The position numbers and the translations under genes were made by a program. From CAWIJJ01 sp963836405 (GTDB lineage Bacteria > Acidobacteriota > Terriglobia > Bryobacterales > Bryobacteraceae), in the NCBI GenBank assembly GCA_963836405.1, contig CAWIJL010000005.1, forward strand, positions 372,001 to 436,000: a stretch of 64,000 nucleotides of DNA, in the 5' to 3' direction. The notes under the pieces are model-generated. The model did not search any database. It was not told the origin of the DNA and saw nothing but the letters and a program-made list of their open reading frames with translations. Of the stretch, positions 41,822 through 55,763 are shown in pieces; position 1 is the stretch's first letter, and every line of letters starts with the position of its first letter.

Positions 41822-42994
41822 ATGCTCTCGGCCCGTCTCTCGGTTCTTCTCGTCTTCCTCGCACTCGATTCCTACTCCCAGACGATCAGCCTGGGAGTTG
41901 TTGGCGGCACCGGCCTGACCCGCGGCTTCAATACCAGTTCTTCACATTTCGACGGCATCGGGCCGAACGGGGAGCCATATTCGACCGACTTCACATCCAC
42001 GTCCAATAAAGGTTGGATTCTGGGCCCGAAAATCCGGATCGGCCTCTCCGGCCGCCTGTCGGTCGGCATCGAGGCCGTTCATCGTGAACTGCAGTGGACC
42101 GACACGACCGTGTTCACTCCGCCTGTCGATGTCGGTTACGGAACCATCCTTTCGCGTTTCGCGTTCACACGCACCAGCGGCAGTTGGGAGTTCCCGATTC
42201 TGCTGCGGTACCGGGCCGGCGGCGGCAGAATCCACCCCTTCTTCGAAGCCGGGCCGTCGCTGCGTCCGGCCGGCACGGGCACGGGGCTTTCGCACTACGG
42301 CATGACGGCGGGCGGCGGCGTCGAATGGCAGGTGGGCGGCTTCCGCATCTCTCCGGGCATCCGCTACACGCGCTGGGCGCGGCTCGGTCATTGGCAGGGC
42401 GTCCGTCTCAACCAGGCCGAGTTTGTTGTCGGTGTCGATCACTTTGCCGGGGACTCGTCCGGCGCCAGGGTCTTCGGCCGGAAGGTATCCGCCGGTGCGG
42501 TGCTCGGCTTCGCCGCGGGCGACGACTTACAGCGCGCCCAGGAAAACGGGTACCTGACCGAACCCGAATCCAACGGCCTCATCGCCGGCCTGATGCTCGA
42601 AACGAATCTGTGGAAGAACCTGTTTGTGGAAGCCGACGGGCTTTACCGGCCTCGCCACGCTATCGATCGCTCCCCGTTTTCCAGCGATCGCGTGCGCTAT
42701 GCCGTGCTCACCTGGGAGTTCCCCGTGCTGGCCAAATACAAACTCACCTACCGGAGCGTGAGGCCGTTCCTCGAGGCCGGACCGTCTTTCCGCGCCTCCG
42801 GCAATCTCAATGGCGCCAAGCCCGCGCACTATGGCCTGACTGCCGGCGCCGGCGTCGAAGCGCACGCCTTCCGGCTGGCCATTGCCCCCACGATCCGTTA
42901 CACGCGTTGGGCCGCGGACGATCTTCCTGGAGGGGTGCTGTCGCCGCGCACGCGTCCGGACCAGGTGTCGGTTCTGTTCTCCGTTTCCTTCTGA
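41822..42994 (+). CDS. Outer-membrane beta-barrel protein with an internal duplication
   Basis: A 390-residue secreted protein with a signal peptide (MLSARLSVLLVFLALDSYSQ). The body contains two similar halves of about 185 residues. Each has an ISLGVVGGTG- or VSAGAVLGFAAG-like start, then WEFPILLRYR / WEFPVLAKYK, HPFFEAGPSLR / RPFLEAGPSFR, HYGMTAGGGVEW / HYGLTAGAGVEA and IRYTRWA / IRYTRWA. Alternating aromatic and polar residues suit a barrel of the opacity/OmpA-like type. The start follows no strong ribosome site; an overlapping frame running from carB is not the gene. Function unknown. Confidence 0.8.
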   Translation: MLSARLSVLLVFLALDSYSQTISLGVVGGTGLTRGFNTSSSHFDGIGPNGEPYSTDFTSTSNKGWILGPKIRIGLSGRLSVGIEAVHRELQWTDTTVFTPPVDVGYGTILSRFAFTRTSGSWEFPILLRYRAGGGRIHPFFEAGPSLRPAGTGTGLSHYGMTAGGGVEWQVGGFRISPGIRYTRWARLGHWQGVRLNQAEFVVGVDHFAGDSSGARVFGRKVSAGAVLGFAAGDDLQRAQENGYLTEPESNGLIAGLMLETNLWKNLFVEADGLYRPRHAIDRSPFSSDRVRYAVLTWEFPVLAKYKLTYRSVRPFLEAGPSFRASGNLNGAKPAHYGLTAGAGVEAHAFRLAIAPTIRYTRWAADDLPGGVLSPRTRPDQVSVLFSVSF

Positions 42995-43020
42995 CCGCCG
43001 AATAGGAACGGCAGCTGTCT

Positions 43021-44178
43021 TCACACCCACAGTAGCGGCTGACGCACGGGGTAGTTGCGCAGGACTTCCTCCACCGTAGGGTCCGGATCGAGCTTTCGCC
43101 ATAGCGTCAGATACTCGGGCTTGTCCAGCGCGAGACCGGCGAACAGCAGCGACGGTTGCCGCACCGGCCAATCCTGGTCGTACATCACGTCCGGCGGCAG
43201 CGGCCATTTCTTTTTGTCGAGAAGGTACGGGTACATGTATTCCATCGCGCGCGCCATGCCCCGGCCGTCGGGCATGCGCCATGTCCACAAACTCTCACCC
43301 TTGGCAGAGAGCGTCTGCGCGATGATGGCCATGGCGTCCAGGTTGAACAGCGAATACCCGTAAGGTTTGGTGCGGCGAAGTTCTTCGGGGAAGCTTCCGT
43401 CGGCTGCCTCCTGGCCGGGGATCAGCACCGTGCGGAACCGTTCGCGGCACCACGCCATCAGCGGCGCGTCTCCGGTCAATTCGCCGAAAGCCGCCACCTG
43501 CGCCACCCAGCAGGTGGCATGATTGTTCTTCGTGTCGCGCTCGGCGATGCCGTAAGGATGCGTCCTCATCCACTCCACGTAGTCTCTGAACCAGTTCCTG
43601 ACGCCCGCCAAGCTCGCCGCGGGGATACCCGCCCGCGAGGCGGCCCGCGCCACTTCCACCAGGTGCAGCGTATCGATGATCCCGATCCCCCTGCCCGTCG
43701 CGCGGCCGTGGATGGCCTGCGCGAATTGCAGGTTGGCGTTCATGCGCGTCGCTTCATCGACGAACCAGGCTCGCAAATGCCTGTCCGCGTGTTCGGAGTA
43801 TTTGCGATTCCGCGTGATGCGATAGGCCGCTGCCAGCGCCGGCACGATCAGGCTCAAACGGATCATGGCGCGGCGGTGCTCGACGAAATTATCGGGATTC
43901 GTCATCCCATCTCGCTGGATGTATGGGCCGTCCGGATTCTTCGGGTCCGGCCACCAGTAGTCGCCCTCGGAAAAGAAATCGTGCAGCCCGCCGGCGCTGC
44001 GCGGCGAATGAGCGGCCGTCACCGTAACGGGCTGTTCGGAAAGGTACCGCTCCGCGGCGCGCAGAACCCGCTCGCGCTCGATCGCGGCCACGTCGAAATT
44101 CGCGGCCGCCTTCGCGCTCGACGTCACCGCCGCCGCCATCAAGCCTTGCAGAAACTCCCGCCGCCACGTGCCGTTCAT
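43021..44178 (-). CDS. Alginate lyase family protein, Tat/Sec exported
   Basis: A 385-residue protein with a signal beginning MNGTWRREFLQGLMAAAVTSSAKA (first 20 bases of it are enough to show a twin-arginine type start). The mature part is an alpha-helical toroid typical of alginate lyases: GDYWWPDP, NLQFAQAIHGR and KNNHATCWVAQVAAF are recognisable, the last carrying the NNH catalytic motif. It probably cleaves a uronate polysaccharide in the periplasm, but the actual substrate is unknown. It is a single gene, convergent with the beta-barrel gene. Confidence 0.82.
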   Translation of the reverse strand: MNGTWRREFLQGLMAAAVTSSAKAAANFDVAAIERERVLRAAERYLSEQPVTVTAAHSPRSAGGLHDFFSEGDYWWPDPKNPDGPYIQRDGMTNPDNFVEHRRAMIRLSLIVPALAAAYRITRNRKYSEHADRHLRAWFVDEATRMNANLQFAQAIHGRATGRGIGIIDTLHLVEVARAASRAGIPAASLAGVRNWFRDYVEWMRTHPYGIAERDTKNNHATCWVAQVAAFGELTGDAPLMAWCRERFRTVLIPGQEAADGSFPEELRRTKPYGYSLFNLDAMAIIAQTLSAKGESLWTWRMPDGRGMARAMEYMYPYLLDKKKWPLPPDVMYDQDWPVRQPSLLFAGLALDKPEYLTLWRKLDPDPTVEEVLRNYPVRQPLLWV

Positions 44179-44483
44179 GCCACCAGTCTACCCGGTGGAC
44201 CCTCAAAACGCCTGCCGGGGCGCGCTTTCTGGCATGGAGCGGGGCCGGACTGCTGCAGTCGCCGTTCGGCCACCGGCGGCACGCTAGTGGCTTGACCGTG
44301 TGAAGATGTGCTTGTCGAGTGGAGCATACACACGAGACCCCTCGGTCAAAGCACCAGTCGCGCCGCGTCCTGAAATGGTTTCCGAAGATCGCCCACCGTC
44401 CCGGAACATTCCGCCCGGATTCGTAGTCAAAGGTAATGCGAACGGTTCGCCGTCTCGCCTGTCCGGGAAGGGATGCCCGTCAT
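44179..44483. other. Intergenic space with no clear feature
   Basis: 305 bases between the lyase and the ABC exporter. A TTGACC sequence lies near 44292, but no -10 is placed well after it. No gene, repeat or hairpin stands out. Confidence 0.4.
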
Positions 44484-45248
44484 ATGCTGGAAGTACGGAA
44501 TCTGGTGAAGCGATATAACCGGGTGCCCGTGGTGGACGATGTAAGCTTCGTCATCCGCCCCGGCGAGATCCTCGGCTACCTGGGTCCGAACGGCGCCGGC
44601 AAGAGCACCACGGTAAAAGTCCTGACCGGCCTCATCGAGCCCACCGAGGGAGAGATCCTTTTTTACGGCCACGATGTCAGCAAGGACTTCGTGTCCTTTC
44701 AACGGCGGCTCGGCTATGTGCCCGAGGAGGCGCACCTCTATCCCCACCTCACCGGCCGCGAGTACCTGCAACTGATCGGGCGGCTGCGGAGCCTGCCTCG
44801 CCGCGTCCTGGAGCCCCGGATGGACGAGTTGCTGCAACTGTTCGGTCTCTGGGAAGACCGGCACTCGCCGCTCTCGTCCTACTCCAAGGGCATGCGGCAG
44901 AAGATCCTGATCTCCGGCGCCCTGCTGCACAATCCCGAACTGCTGATTTTCGACGAGCCATTCTCCGGCTTGGACGTGACCACCGCGCTGGTGCTGCGGA
45001 CCCTGCTGCACGAATTGGCCGCGCAGGGAAAGATCGTCTTTTACAGTTCGCACGTCCTCGAAGTGGTGGAGAAAGTCTGTCACCGCGTTCTCATTCTTCG
45101 CAAGGGCAGGGTGGTTGCGCACGACGCGGTGGAGCGCCTGCGCGATCTGATGCATCAGCCGTCGCTCGAGGGAATCTTCGCGCAACTGACCGAGCAGGAG
45201 GATCCGGCCGACCGTGTCCGCGGAATCCTCGCGGCGATGCAATCATGA
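44484..45248 (+). CDS. ABC transporter ATP-binding protein
   Basis: A 254-residue ATPase with Walker A GPNGAGKST, Q-loop LGYVPEEAHLYP, signature SYSKGMRQKI, Walker B LLIFDEPFSGLD and switch SSHVLE. It powers the membrane protein encoded next, with which its stop overlaps as ATGA. The ATG at 44484 is chosen since MLEVRNLVKRY is the family start and AAGGGA lies upstream; the frame extends to 44436. The cargo is unknown; the type matches ABC-2 exporters. Confidence 0.93.
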   Translation: MLEVRNLVKRYNRVPVVDDVSFVIRPGEILGYLGPNGAGKSTTVKVLTGLIEPTEGEILFYGHDVSKDFVSFQRRLGYVPEEAHLYPHLTGREYLQLIGRLRSLPRRVLEPRMDELLQLFGLWEDRHSPLSSYSKGMRQKILISGALLHNPELLIFDEPFSGLDVTTALVLRTLLHELAAQGKIVFYSSHVLEVVEKVCHRVLILRKGRVVAHDAVERLRDLMHQPSLEGIFAQLTEQEDPADRVRGILAAMQS

Positions 45249-46993
45249 AACGCTTCGCGCAGGAGCTTCGCGGCTGGATGGAGGAGAGCCACGGCACGGC
45301 ATTCGAGCTGCGGCGCCATTTCTTCCGCCGCTTCTTCGATAGCGACCTGGTTTCTTCGGCCGGGCAGTGGCAGGTAGTGGCCATCGGGATCTTCGCCATC
45401 GCGGCGTCCCTGTGCATTCCCATGGTGCAGGCTTACTACCACAAGTACCGCATGCTGCAGGAGCTCGATTCGAACACGCCGTATCGCCTGGCCGCCATTG
45501 CCGACCATCTCTTCCTCATCACTCTCACGATGACTTTGACGGGGCTGGTCACGGCCATGCAATGGCACTCGCTCTTTCCCGGCCTTCGCGATTACCTGGT
45601 GCTGGCGGGGCTGCCGGTGCGCACGCGCGACGTGTTCGCCGCCAAGTACGCCGCCTTGTTCACCTACGCCGGCATCTTCATCTTGGGGTTAAATGTGCCG
45701 GCCGCCGCGGCGCTCCCGTTGGTCATGAGCGGCAGGTATCAGGTGTCGGGATTCTGGAGCGGCCTGGTGCTTTTCCTCGTCATGACCATGGCCGCGCTGT
45801 TCGTCTTCTTCACGCTCGTGGCGCTCCAGGGGCTGCTGTTGAACATCGTGCCGCCGCGCCTGTTTCCGGGGATATCTCTGCTGGTGCAGTGCTCCCTGTT
45901 CACGCTGCTGATTTGCGTGCTGCCGTTTGTGGTGTCGATTCCGGGTCTCGCACCGTATATGGGCGAGCGGCCGGAATTCGTGCAGTGGATCCCGCCCGTC
46001 TGGTTTCTCGGCTTCGGCCAGCGCCTGCTCGGAAACGGTCAGGAATTTGTCTCCTCGCTGAGCCGCTCGGCAGCCGTGGCGCTCCCGGCAGCGGCGCTCG
46101 GCGCCATCGCGGCATACCTCTGGAGTTACCGCCGGCAGAAAGTGCGCATCCTCGAGACGCCCGTCCAGACGCGGCATGAATTCGCGGCCCTGCGGCGCTG
46201 GCACAACACCTGGAGCGACCGCTTTCTTCCGAATCAGCCCGAGCATGCGGTGTTCAGCTTCACGATGTGTACGCTGTCCCGGAGCCGGCTGCATCGCATG
46301 GTGCTGACCGGATTCGTGGCGGTGGCGTTCGCTCTGATTCTCGAGACCTTCGTTTCGCTCATCCTGGGCGGCGGATTCAAAGGATTCGCGGTGAAGACGT
46401 TTGCGCTCGAGCAGGCGGCTGTCTCGGCGCCCCTGGCGCTGTCTCTCTTCGTGCTCGCAGGCTATCGATACCTGTTCCGGCTGCCGGTTGAGTTACGGGC
46501 GAACTGGGTCTTTCAAATTCACGAAAACGGGAATCGTCAGTTGCTGTTACGCGGCATGGAGCGGTTCGTCACCTGCCTCGGCGTGCTGCCGGTCGCGTTG
46601 GTGACCTTGCCGCTCGAGATCGGAATCTTCGGCGGTCCCAAGGGATGCACGGTGGCCCTGCTCGTCCTTCTGCCCTCGCTGATTGTGCAGGAGGTGCTGC
46701 TCGCCGGGTTCGAAAAGATTCCGTTTACCTCGGCGTACCTGCCCGGCAAACGGCCGCTGATCCAAACGGTTTGCCTCTACGGGGTTGCGTTCGGCGCGTA
46801 CGTCGGGCTCCTCAGCGGGCTGATCGTCTCCTGCTTCCTGCAAACGACTTACTTCCTGGTCGTCCTCGGATCACTCATAGCCATTTGGGTGCGCATTCGA
46901 AAAGGCCGCCTCGAATCCGGACACGTCGGCGAACTGGAATTCGAAGAAACGGCCGAGCCGGCTGTCCAGACCCTCGCCATCTTTCGCGATTAG
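45245..46993 (+). CDS. ABC exporter membrane protein
   Basis: A 582-residue integral membrane protein with about ten or more hydrophobic segments, for example WQVVAIGIFAIAASLCIPM, LFLITLTMTLTGLVTAM, GLVLFLVMTMAALFVFF and a C-terminal pair near 510-560. It is coupled by ATGA to the ATPase gene and so is its partner. The substrate is not evident. It is longer than a typical ABC-2 permease, and its two hydrophobic blocks are separated by a cytoplasmic loop near residues 290-340. Confidence 0.85.
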   Translation: MKRFAQELRGWMEESHGTAFELRRHFFRRFFDSDLVSSAGQWQVVAIGIFAIAASLCIPMVQAYYHKYRMLQELDSNTPYRLAAIADHLFLITLTMTLTGLVTAMQWHSLFPGLRDYLVLAGLPVRTRDVFAAKYAALFTYAGIFILGLNVPAAAALPLVMSGRYQVSGFWSGLVLFLVMTMAALFVFFTLVALQGLLLNIVPPRLFPGISLLVQCSLFTLLICVLPFVVSIPGLAPYMGERPEFVQWIPPVWFLGFGQRLLGNGQEFVSSLSRSAAVALPAAALGAIAAYLWSYRRQKVRILETPVQTRHEFAALRRWHNTWSDRFLPNQPEHAVFSFTMCTLSRSRLHRMVLTGFVAVAFALILETFVSLILGGGFKGFAVKTFALEQAAVSAPLALSLFVLAGYRYLFRLPVELRANWVFQIHENGNRQLLLRGMERFVTCLGVLPVALVTLPLEIGIFGGPKGCTVALLVLLPSLIVQEVLLAGFEKIPFTSAYLPGKRPLIQTVCLYGVAFGAYVGLLSGLIVSCFLQTTYFLVVLGSLIAIWVRIRKGRLESGHVGELEFEETAEPAVQTLAIFRD

Positions 46994-47011
46994 CGGCGGC
47001 AGGGCAATCCG

Positions 47012-47371
47012 TCAATCCGCTTTGGTCGCGGAGAATTCTCCGGCGGCGTTCAGGGGTTGGACATCGATGGTTCCAGCGAGCTTGCCGGAATCGACTTTGC
47101 CCGAATAGACGATCGTGAGCTCCTGGCCGTTGTATTCGGCTTTCTGCTGCCAGGTCACGTTGCTGCCTTCCACCTTGCCGGTGATTTCCTGCGATCCCTG
47201 CTCGCCCTTGCAGGCTCCGGTCAGCGTGCCGTCCTTCACGGTGAACGAGCATTCGACGTCGCTCTCGTAGCCCGAGATGTTGGAGTGGACCTTCCAGCGC
47301 CCCTCCACGGCGCTATTCTGAGCCAGCGCCGCCGCCAGCAGGAAAACGAATGAGACGAGGAGTTTCTTCAC
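47012..47371 (-). CDS. Small secreted protein of unknown function
   Basis: A 119-residue protein starting at GTG 47371, six bases after AAGGAAGG. The signal peptide is VKKLLVSFVFLLAAALAQ. The mature part, with GRWKVHSNISGYESDVECSF, GKVEGSNVTWQQ and VYSGKVDSGKLAGTID, looks like a small beta-sheet fold in which strands repeat. There is no known catalytic motif. It lies about 100 bases after gltD. Confidence 0.75.
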   Translation of the reverse strand: MKKLLVSFVFLLAAALAQNSAVEGRWKVHSNISGYESDVECSFTVKDGTLTGACKGEQGSQEITGKVEGSNVTWQQKAEYNGQELTIVYSGKVDSGKLAGTIDVQPLNAAGEFSATKAD

Positions 47372-47469
47372 GCGTGCCTTCCTTTTCGCGCACCGGGTTT
47401 GCGCAGGGCACAGCATAGCACCGGGCGCGCCACGCTGGAGATATCCGGTGAACCGGAAAGCTGCGCTTC

Positions 47470-48889
47470 CTACGGCAGGCGTGAATCGCCCGTCAAAAAG
47501 ACGTCGATGGCGCGGGCGGCTTTGCGGCCTTCGGCGATCGCCCAGACCACCAGCGACTGGCCGCGGCGCATGTCGCCCGCCGCGAACACGCCGGGGACCG
47601 AGGTCATGTAGTTCTCGTCCGCCGCGACGTTGCCGCGCGGGTCGAGCTTCACGCCGAGCTGCTCGATCATGCCGTTGCTTCACGGGTCCGGTGAAGCCCA
47701 TGGCGAGCAGCACCAGGTCGGCGTCCAGCGTGAACTCGGTGCCGGGGATCGGCTCGAACTTCGGCGGCGGACCCACGCGCATGCCGTGAAGCTGTTTCAC
47801 GTTGCCGTGCTCGTCGCCGGTGAACTTCGTGGTGGCGACGCTCCAGTCGCGCATGCCGCCCTCTTCGTGCGAGCTTTCGATGCGCAGTTGCAGCGGCCAC
47901 AGCGGCCAGGGCGTCGAGGCGGCGCGGTCGTCGGGCGGCTTGGGCAGAATCTCGAACTGGTGAACGCGACGCGGCGTTCTGGCGGTGGGAGGTGCCCAGG
48001 CAATCGGCGCCCGTGTCGCCGCCGCCGATGATGACCACGCGCTTGCCGGTGGCCAGGATCTGGTCTTCGGCACGCCGTGTCGCCTTCGCAGCGCGCGGTT
48101 CTGCTGCGGCAGAAACTCCATGGCGAAATGGATGCCCTTCAGCTCGCGGCCGGGCACGTTGAGATCGCGCGGCTGCTCGGCGCCGCCCGCCAGCAGGATG
48201 GCGTCGAACTCGCGGCGCAGGTCCTCGACCGGGACGTTCACGCCGACGTGGGCGTTGGTGATGAACTCGCACGCCTTCGGCCGCCATCTGCTCCAGGCGC
48301 CGGTCGATGAGGTGCTTCTCCATCTTGAAATTGGGGATGCCGTAGCGCAGCAGGCCGCCGATGCGGTCGGTCTTTTCGAAGACGGTGACGTCGTGGCCGG
48401 CGCGGGCCAGTTGCTGCGCGGCGGCCAGGCCGGCGGGACCGGAGCCGACCACCGCCACGCGCTTGCCGGTGCGGACCTCGGGCGGCTCGGGCCGGATCCA
48501 GCCTTCCTCGAAAGCGTGGTCGATGATGGTCTTCTCGATCTGCTTGATGGTGACCGGCGGCTCGTTGATGCCGAGCACGCAGGCGGCTTCGCACGGCGCC
48601 GGGCAGATGCGGCCGGTGAACTCGGGGAAGTTGTTGGTGGCGTGCAACACGCGCACGGCCTCCTGCCAGCGGTCGCGATAGACCAGGTCGTTCCAGTCGG
48701 GAATGATGTTGTTGAGCGGGCAGCCGGTGTGGCAGAAGGGACGCCGCAATCCATGCAGCGCGCGCCCTGCGTGCGGACGCTTTCGTCGAGCGGAAACGGC
48801 TGGTAGATCTCGAACCAGTCGTTGATGCGCTCGGCGGGCGGCGCGGCGCTGCGGCAAGCTCGCGCGTGTATTCCATGAAGCCGGTGATT

Positions 48890-48897
<8 letters not shown>
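47470..48897 (-). CDS. gltD: Glutamate synthase small subunit, frameshifted
   Basis: Supplies electrons from NADPH to GltB for glutamate synthesis. Read across frames it has the N-terminal iron-sulfur motifs CMDCGVPFCHTGCPLNN and CPAPCEAACVLGI, a first nucleotide site VAVVGSGPAGLAAAQQLA and a second VVIIGGGDTGADCLG, and a C-terminal AAGDMRRGQSLVVWAI. Single-base indels occur at several places, for example an extra base near 47675 and others near 48000, 48280 and 48750. Similarity resumes at once in another frame each time, so sequence error is the best explanation. The ATG overlaps the gltB stop by eight bases. Confidence 0.9.
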
Positions 48898-53471
<4,574 letters not shown>

Positions 53472-53568
53472 GTCTCGAGTGGGGAAGCCGGCGTTTCGGA
53501 AGGTAATCCGGAGACGCGGCATCAATCCTAAACGGTGGTCGCCTTAGTGTTACAGTGTACCAGCACTC

Positions 53569-53624
53569 CCTAATATTAGGCAATAGGAAAATATTTCCCT
53601 TCCATTATCAGTAACGCTTATGAT
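53569..53624. promoter_or_regulatory. Palindromes in the gltB / LysR divergent gap
   Basis: CCTAATATTAGG (53569-53580) is a perfect 12-base palindrome. ATCA-N10-TGAT (53607-53624) is a second inverted repeat with a T-N11-A core, and overlaps a TATGAT hexamer facing the LysR gene. The gap is AT-rich. Both are plausible binding sites for the LysR protein, as in GltC-type control. Confidence 0.45.
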
Positions 53625-53636
53625 AGTCTGCCATCC

Positions 53637-54514
53637 GTGGGTTCCTGGGAGCTGAGACTTTTCAAAGAGATAGCGTCACTCGGAGCATGAGCAAGGGGGC
53701 GGCGCAGTGCCGTGTCAGCCAGTCGGCGGCCAGCCAGCACGTGCAGGAGGTGGAGCGGCGCCTGGGGCTGACGCTCTTCGACCGCAGCAAGCGGCCCCTG
53801 GAACTGACCGCGGCGGGGCAGCTTTACGCCGAGTATTGCCGGGACGTGCTGCGGCGCGAAGAGGAGCTGGGGCTCGCGCTGGAGGGCCTGAAGCGCGGAT
53901 GTGAGCGGAACGTTGCGGGTGGCGTCGATCTACTCGGTGGGGCTTTCCGAGATGAGGCGGCTGCAGGAGGAGTTCAGTGCGCGCTATCCCGGCGCGCATC
54001 TCGAGGTGGAATACATGCGTCCGGAAAAGGTTTACGAGGCGGTGCGCAACGACGATGGCCGAGCTCGGGACTGGTGAGCTATCCGGAAGCGACGCGGGAG
54101 ATCGCGGCCATTCCGTGGCGGCGACGAGGAGATGCAAGTGGCGGCGGCGCCCTCGCATCCGCTGGCGTCGCGGGCGATGGTGCGGCCGGCCGACTTGGAC
54201 GGCCAGGAGTTCATCGGGTTCGACGAAGACCTTTCGATCCGGCGCGAGACTGGACCGGTTTCTTTCGCGCGCAGGGCGTGGAGGTGCGGCTGGTGATGCA
54301 CTTCGACAATATCCAGACCATCAAGGAAGCGGTGGCGCTGGGGTCGGGCATGAGCATTCTGCCGGCACGCACCATGCAAGCCGAGATCGCGCAGGGGCGG
54401 CTGGTGGCGATTCCGCTGGAGGCGCCGGAACTGGTGCGGCCGGTGGGAGTGGTGCACCGGCGGCGGCGAAAACTGGGGCGCGCGGCGGAAGCTTTCCTGG
54501 AACTGCTGCGGTAA
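53637..54514 (+). CDS. LysR-family regulator divergent from gltB, frameshifted
   Basis: A regulator of about 290 residues when read across shifts: WELRLFKEIASLG, then SQSAASQHVQEVERRLG and LFDRSKRPLELTAAG of the winged helix, then VSGTLRVASIYSVGLSEM and FIGFDEDLSIRRE of the effector domain, ending LGRAAEAFLELL. GTG 53637 is a tentative start. One base seems missing near 53684; extra bases lie near 53903, 54056, 54080 and 54120. The position opposite gltB resembles the gltC-gltAB layout in Bacillus, so control of glutamate synthase is likely but inferred. Confidence 0.8.
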
Positions 54515-54550
54515 GCGCAGGTTGCTATAATCGGGCCGGAAAGTCCGATT

Positions 54551-55204
54551 ATGCGCTATTTCTTTGCATTGATGCTGCTGGGGGCAGGCGCGGCCTGCTT
54601 CGCCCAGACGCCCAGCGCCCTGGAGTCCGATCCCGCGGGCTGGAAAGATATTCTGCCGTCTCCTTCGTTCGAAGGCTGGACCCGGCTGCCGTTCATGACG
54701 ACGTCCCCGCTGGATGCGGTGACGCAGTGGAAGGTGGACACCGATTCCAAGATCCTGACCTGCGAATGCAAGGGCGGCCACGAATGGCTGCGCTACGACC
54801 GGGAACTCGGGGACGGGATCTTTCACGTGGAGTTCCGGTTCACGCCCATCGACAGCGGCACCGGGTACAACAGCGGAATCATGATGCGGAACAGCGCCGA
54901 TGGGGTGATCTATCACCAGGCGCAGGCCGGAGGGCCGGGGACGGGCTGGCTGTTCGCCAACACGCCGGTGGACGGCAAGCCGACGCGGATCAACCTGCGG
55001 TCGCAGCTCAAGGAGAGCCGGGTCAAACAGGCCGGCGAGTGGAACGTGTTCGAAGTGCGCGCGGTGGGTCCGAAGATCACGCTGTGGGTAAACGGCGATG
55101 TATCGAGCGAACTCCCGAACGTGGGCGCGCTGAAGGGACACCTCGGGCTCGAGGCCGAGGGATACCGGATCGAGTTCCGGAACATGAAAGTGAAGGAGAT
55201 GTAG
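54551..55204 (+). CDS. DUF1080 (3-keto-disaccharide hydrolase-like) secreted protein
   Basis: A 217-residue protein with a signal peptide (MRYFFALMLLGAGAACFAQ). The DUF1080 fold is shown by WKDILPSPSFEGWTRL, GGHEWLRYDRELGDGIFHVEFRF, NSGIMMRN and GHLGLEAEGYRIEFRNMKV. It is a concanavalin-like beta-sandwich implicated in glycoside processing and common in soil Acidobacteriota and Planctomycetota. It lies 36 bases after the LysR gene and could be cotranscribed by read-through. Confidence 0.88.
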   Translation: MRYFFALMLLGAGAACFAQTPSALESDPAGWKDILPSPSFEGWTRLPFMTTSPLDAVTQWKVDTDSKILTCECKGGHEWLRYDRELGDGIFHVEFRFTPIDSGTGYNSGIMMRNSADGVIYHQAQAGGPGTGWLFANTPVDGKPTRINLRSQLKESRVKQAGEWNVFEVRAVGPKITLWVNGDVSSELPNVGALKGHLGLEAEGYRIEFRNMKVKEM

Positions 55205-55221
55205 CGCGCGCGTTTCGCGCT
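55203..55221 (+). terminator. Hairpin at the DUF1080 gene end
   Basis: AGCGCG and CGCGCT arms (55203-55208, 55216-55221) with a seven-base loop directly at the stop codon. There is no real T-run after it. Confidence 0.3.
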
Positions 55222-55763
55222 GCTCCTTGTTAGTGCAGGTTGACGTTGCGGCGGCCGGGGCAATCGGGCTTTTCGCCGTGCGTATCCGGCCGCCAGTGAA
55301 TCGAGCGGCATCTTCGTTGCGCATTGGAGTAGCTGGATGGCGTTACTCTTACGCTGTCGATTCGACGACTCGCTCTCTGAAACCCTCTGGGACGGCGATA
55401 ACCGCTATCCGCACTCCAAAGGATGTGATGGGTTCGAACCCAAGGTCTCCCCGCCGGCTCCATCTACGGGAGTGGCAGCCGTTCGGCCGTTCACGGGCTT
55501 ACGGGAAGCTCAGTTCCACCGGACATGCAACGCTTCGTGGCCACGAAGAAGAGCTTTGTTGAGAAGGCGCGCGGTGGGCGGCACCCTCTACTTACGACAG
55601 TAACATGCGATGTCAAGCGTTTCGCTTGTAAGTGATTGATTCTCCGCAAAAGAAGTGCTGTGAACGGAAAGTTGGGAGGTGCCGGAAATGCGATTCGGGG
55701 CCGGCGATCTTCTGGCATACTGTTGGAGGCAGCCGGCGAAGGGCTGCCGGGAGCGGATAAGTC
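55222..55763. other. Gene-free stretch with small hairpins
   Basis: About 540 bases with no convincing gene on either strand. It contains the palindrome TGGGTTCGAACCCA near 55429-55442, which recalls a tRNA T-arm but has no matching cloverleaf, and a perfect hairpin CAAGCG-TTT-CGCTTG at 55614-55628. Short open frames here lack family features. Confidence 0.45.

Noticed and set aside
38451..41864. 1,137-codon minus-strand open frame opposite carB
   Set aside because: It is histidine- and arginine-rich antisense of a clearly real carB gene.
55420..55460. Possible tRNA from the sequence TGGGTTCGAACCCA
   Set aside because: The palindrome looks like a T-arm, but the stem breaks after three pairs on both strands and no matching acceptor or anticodon arms are found nearby.
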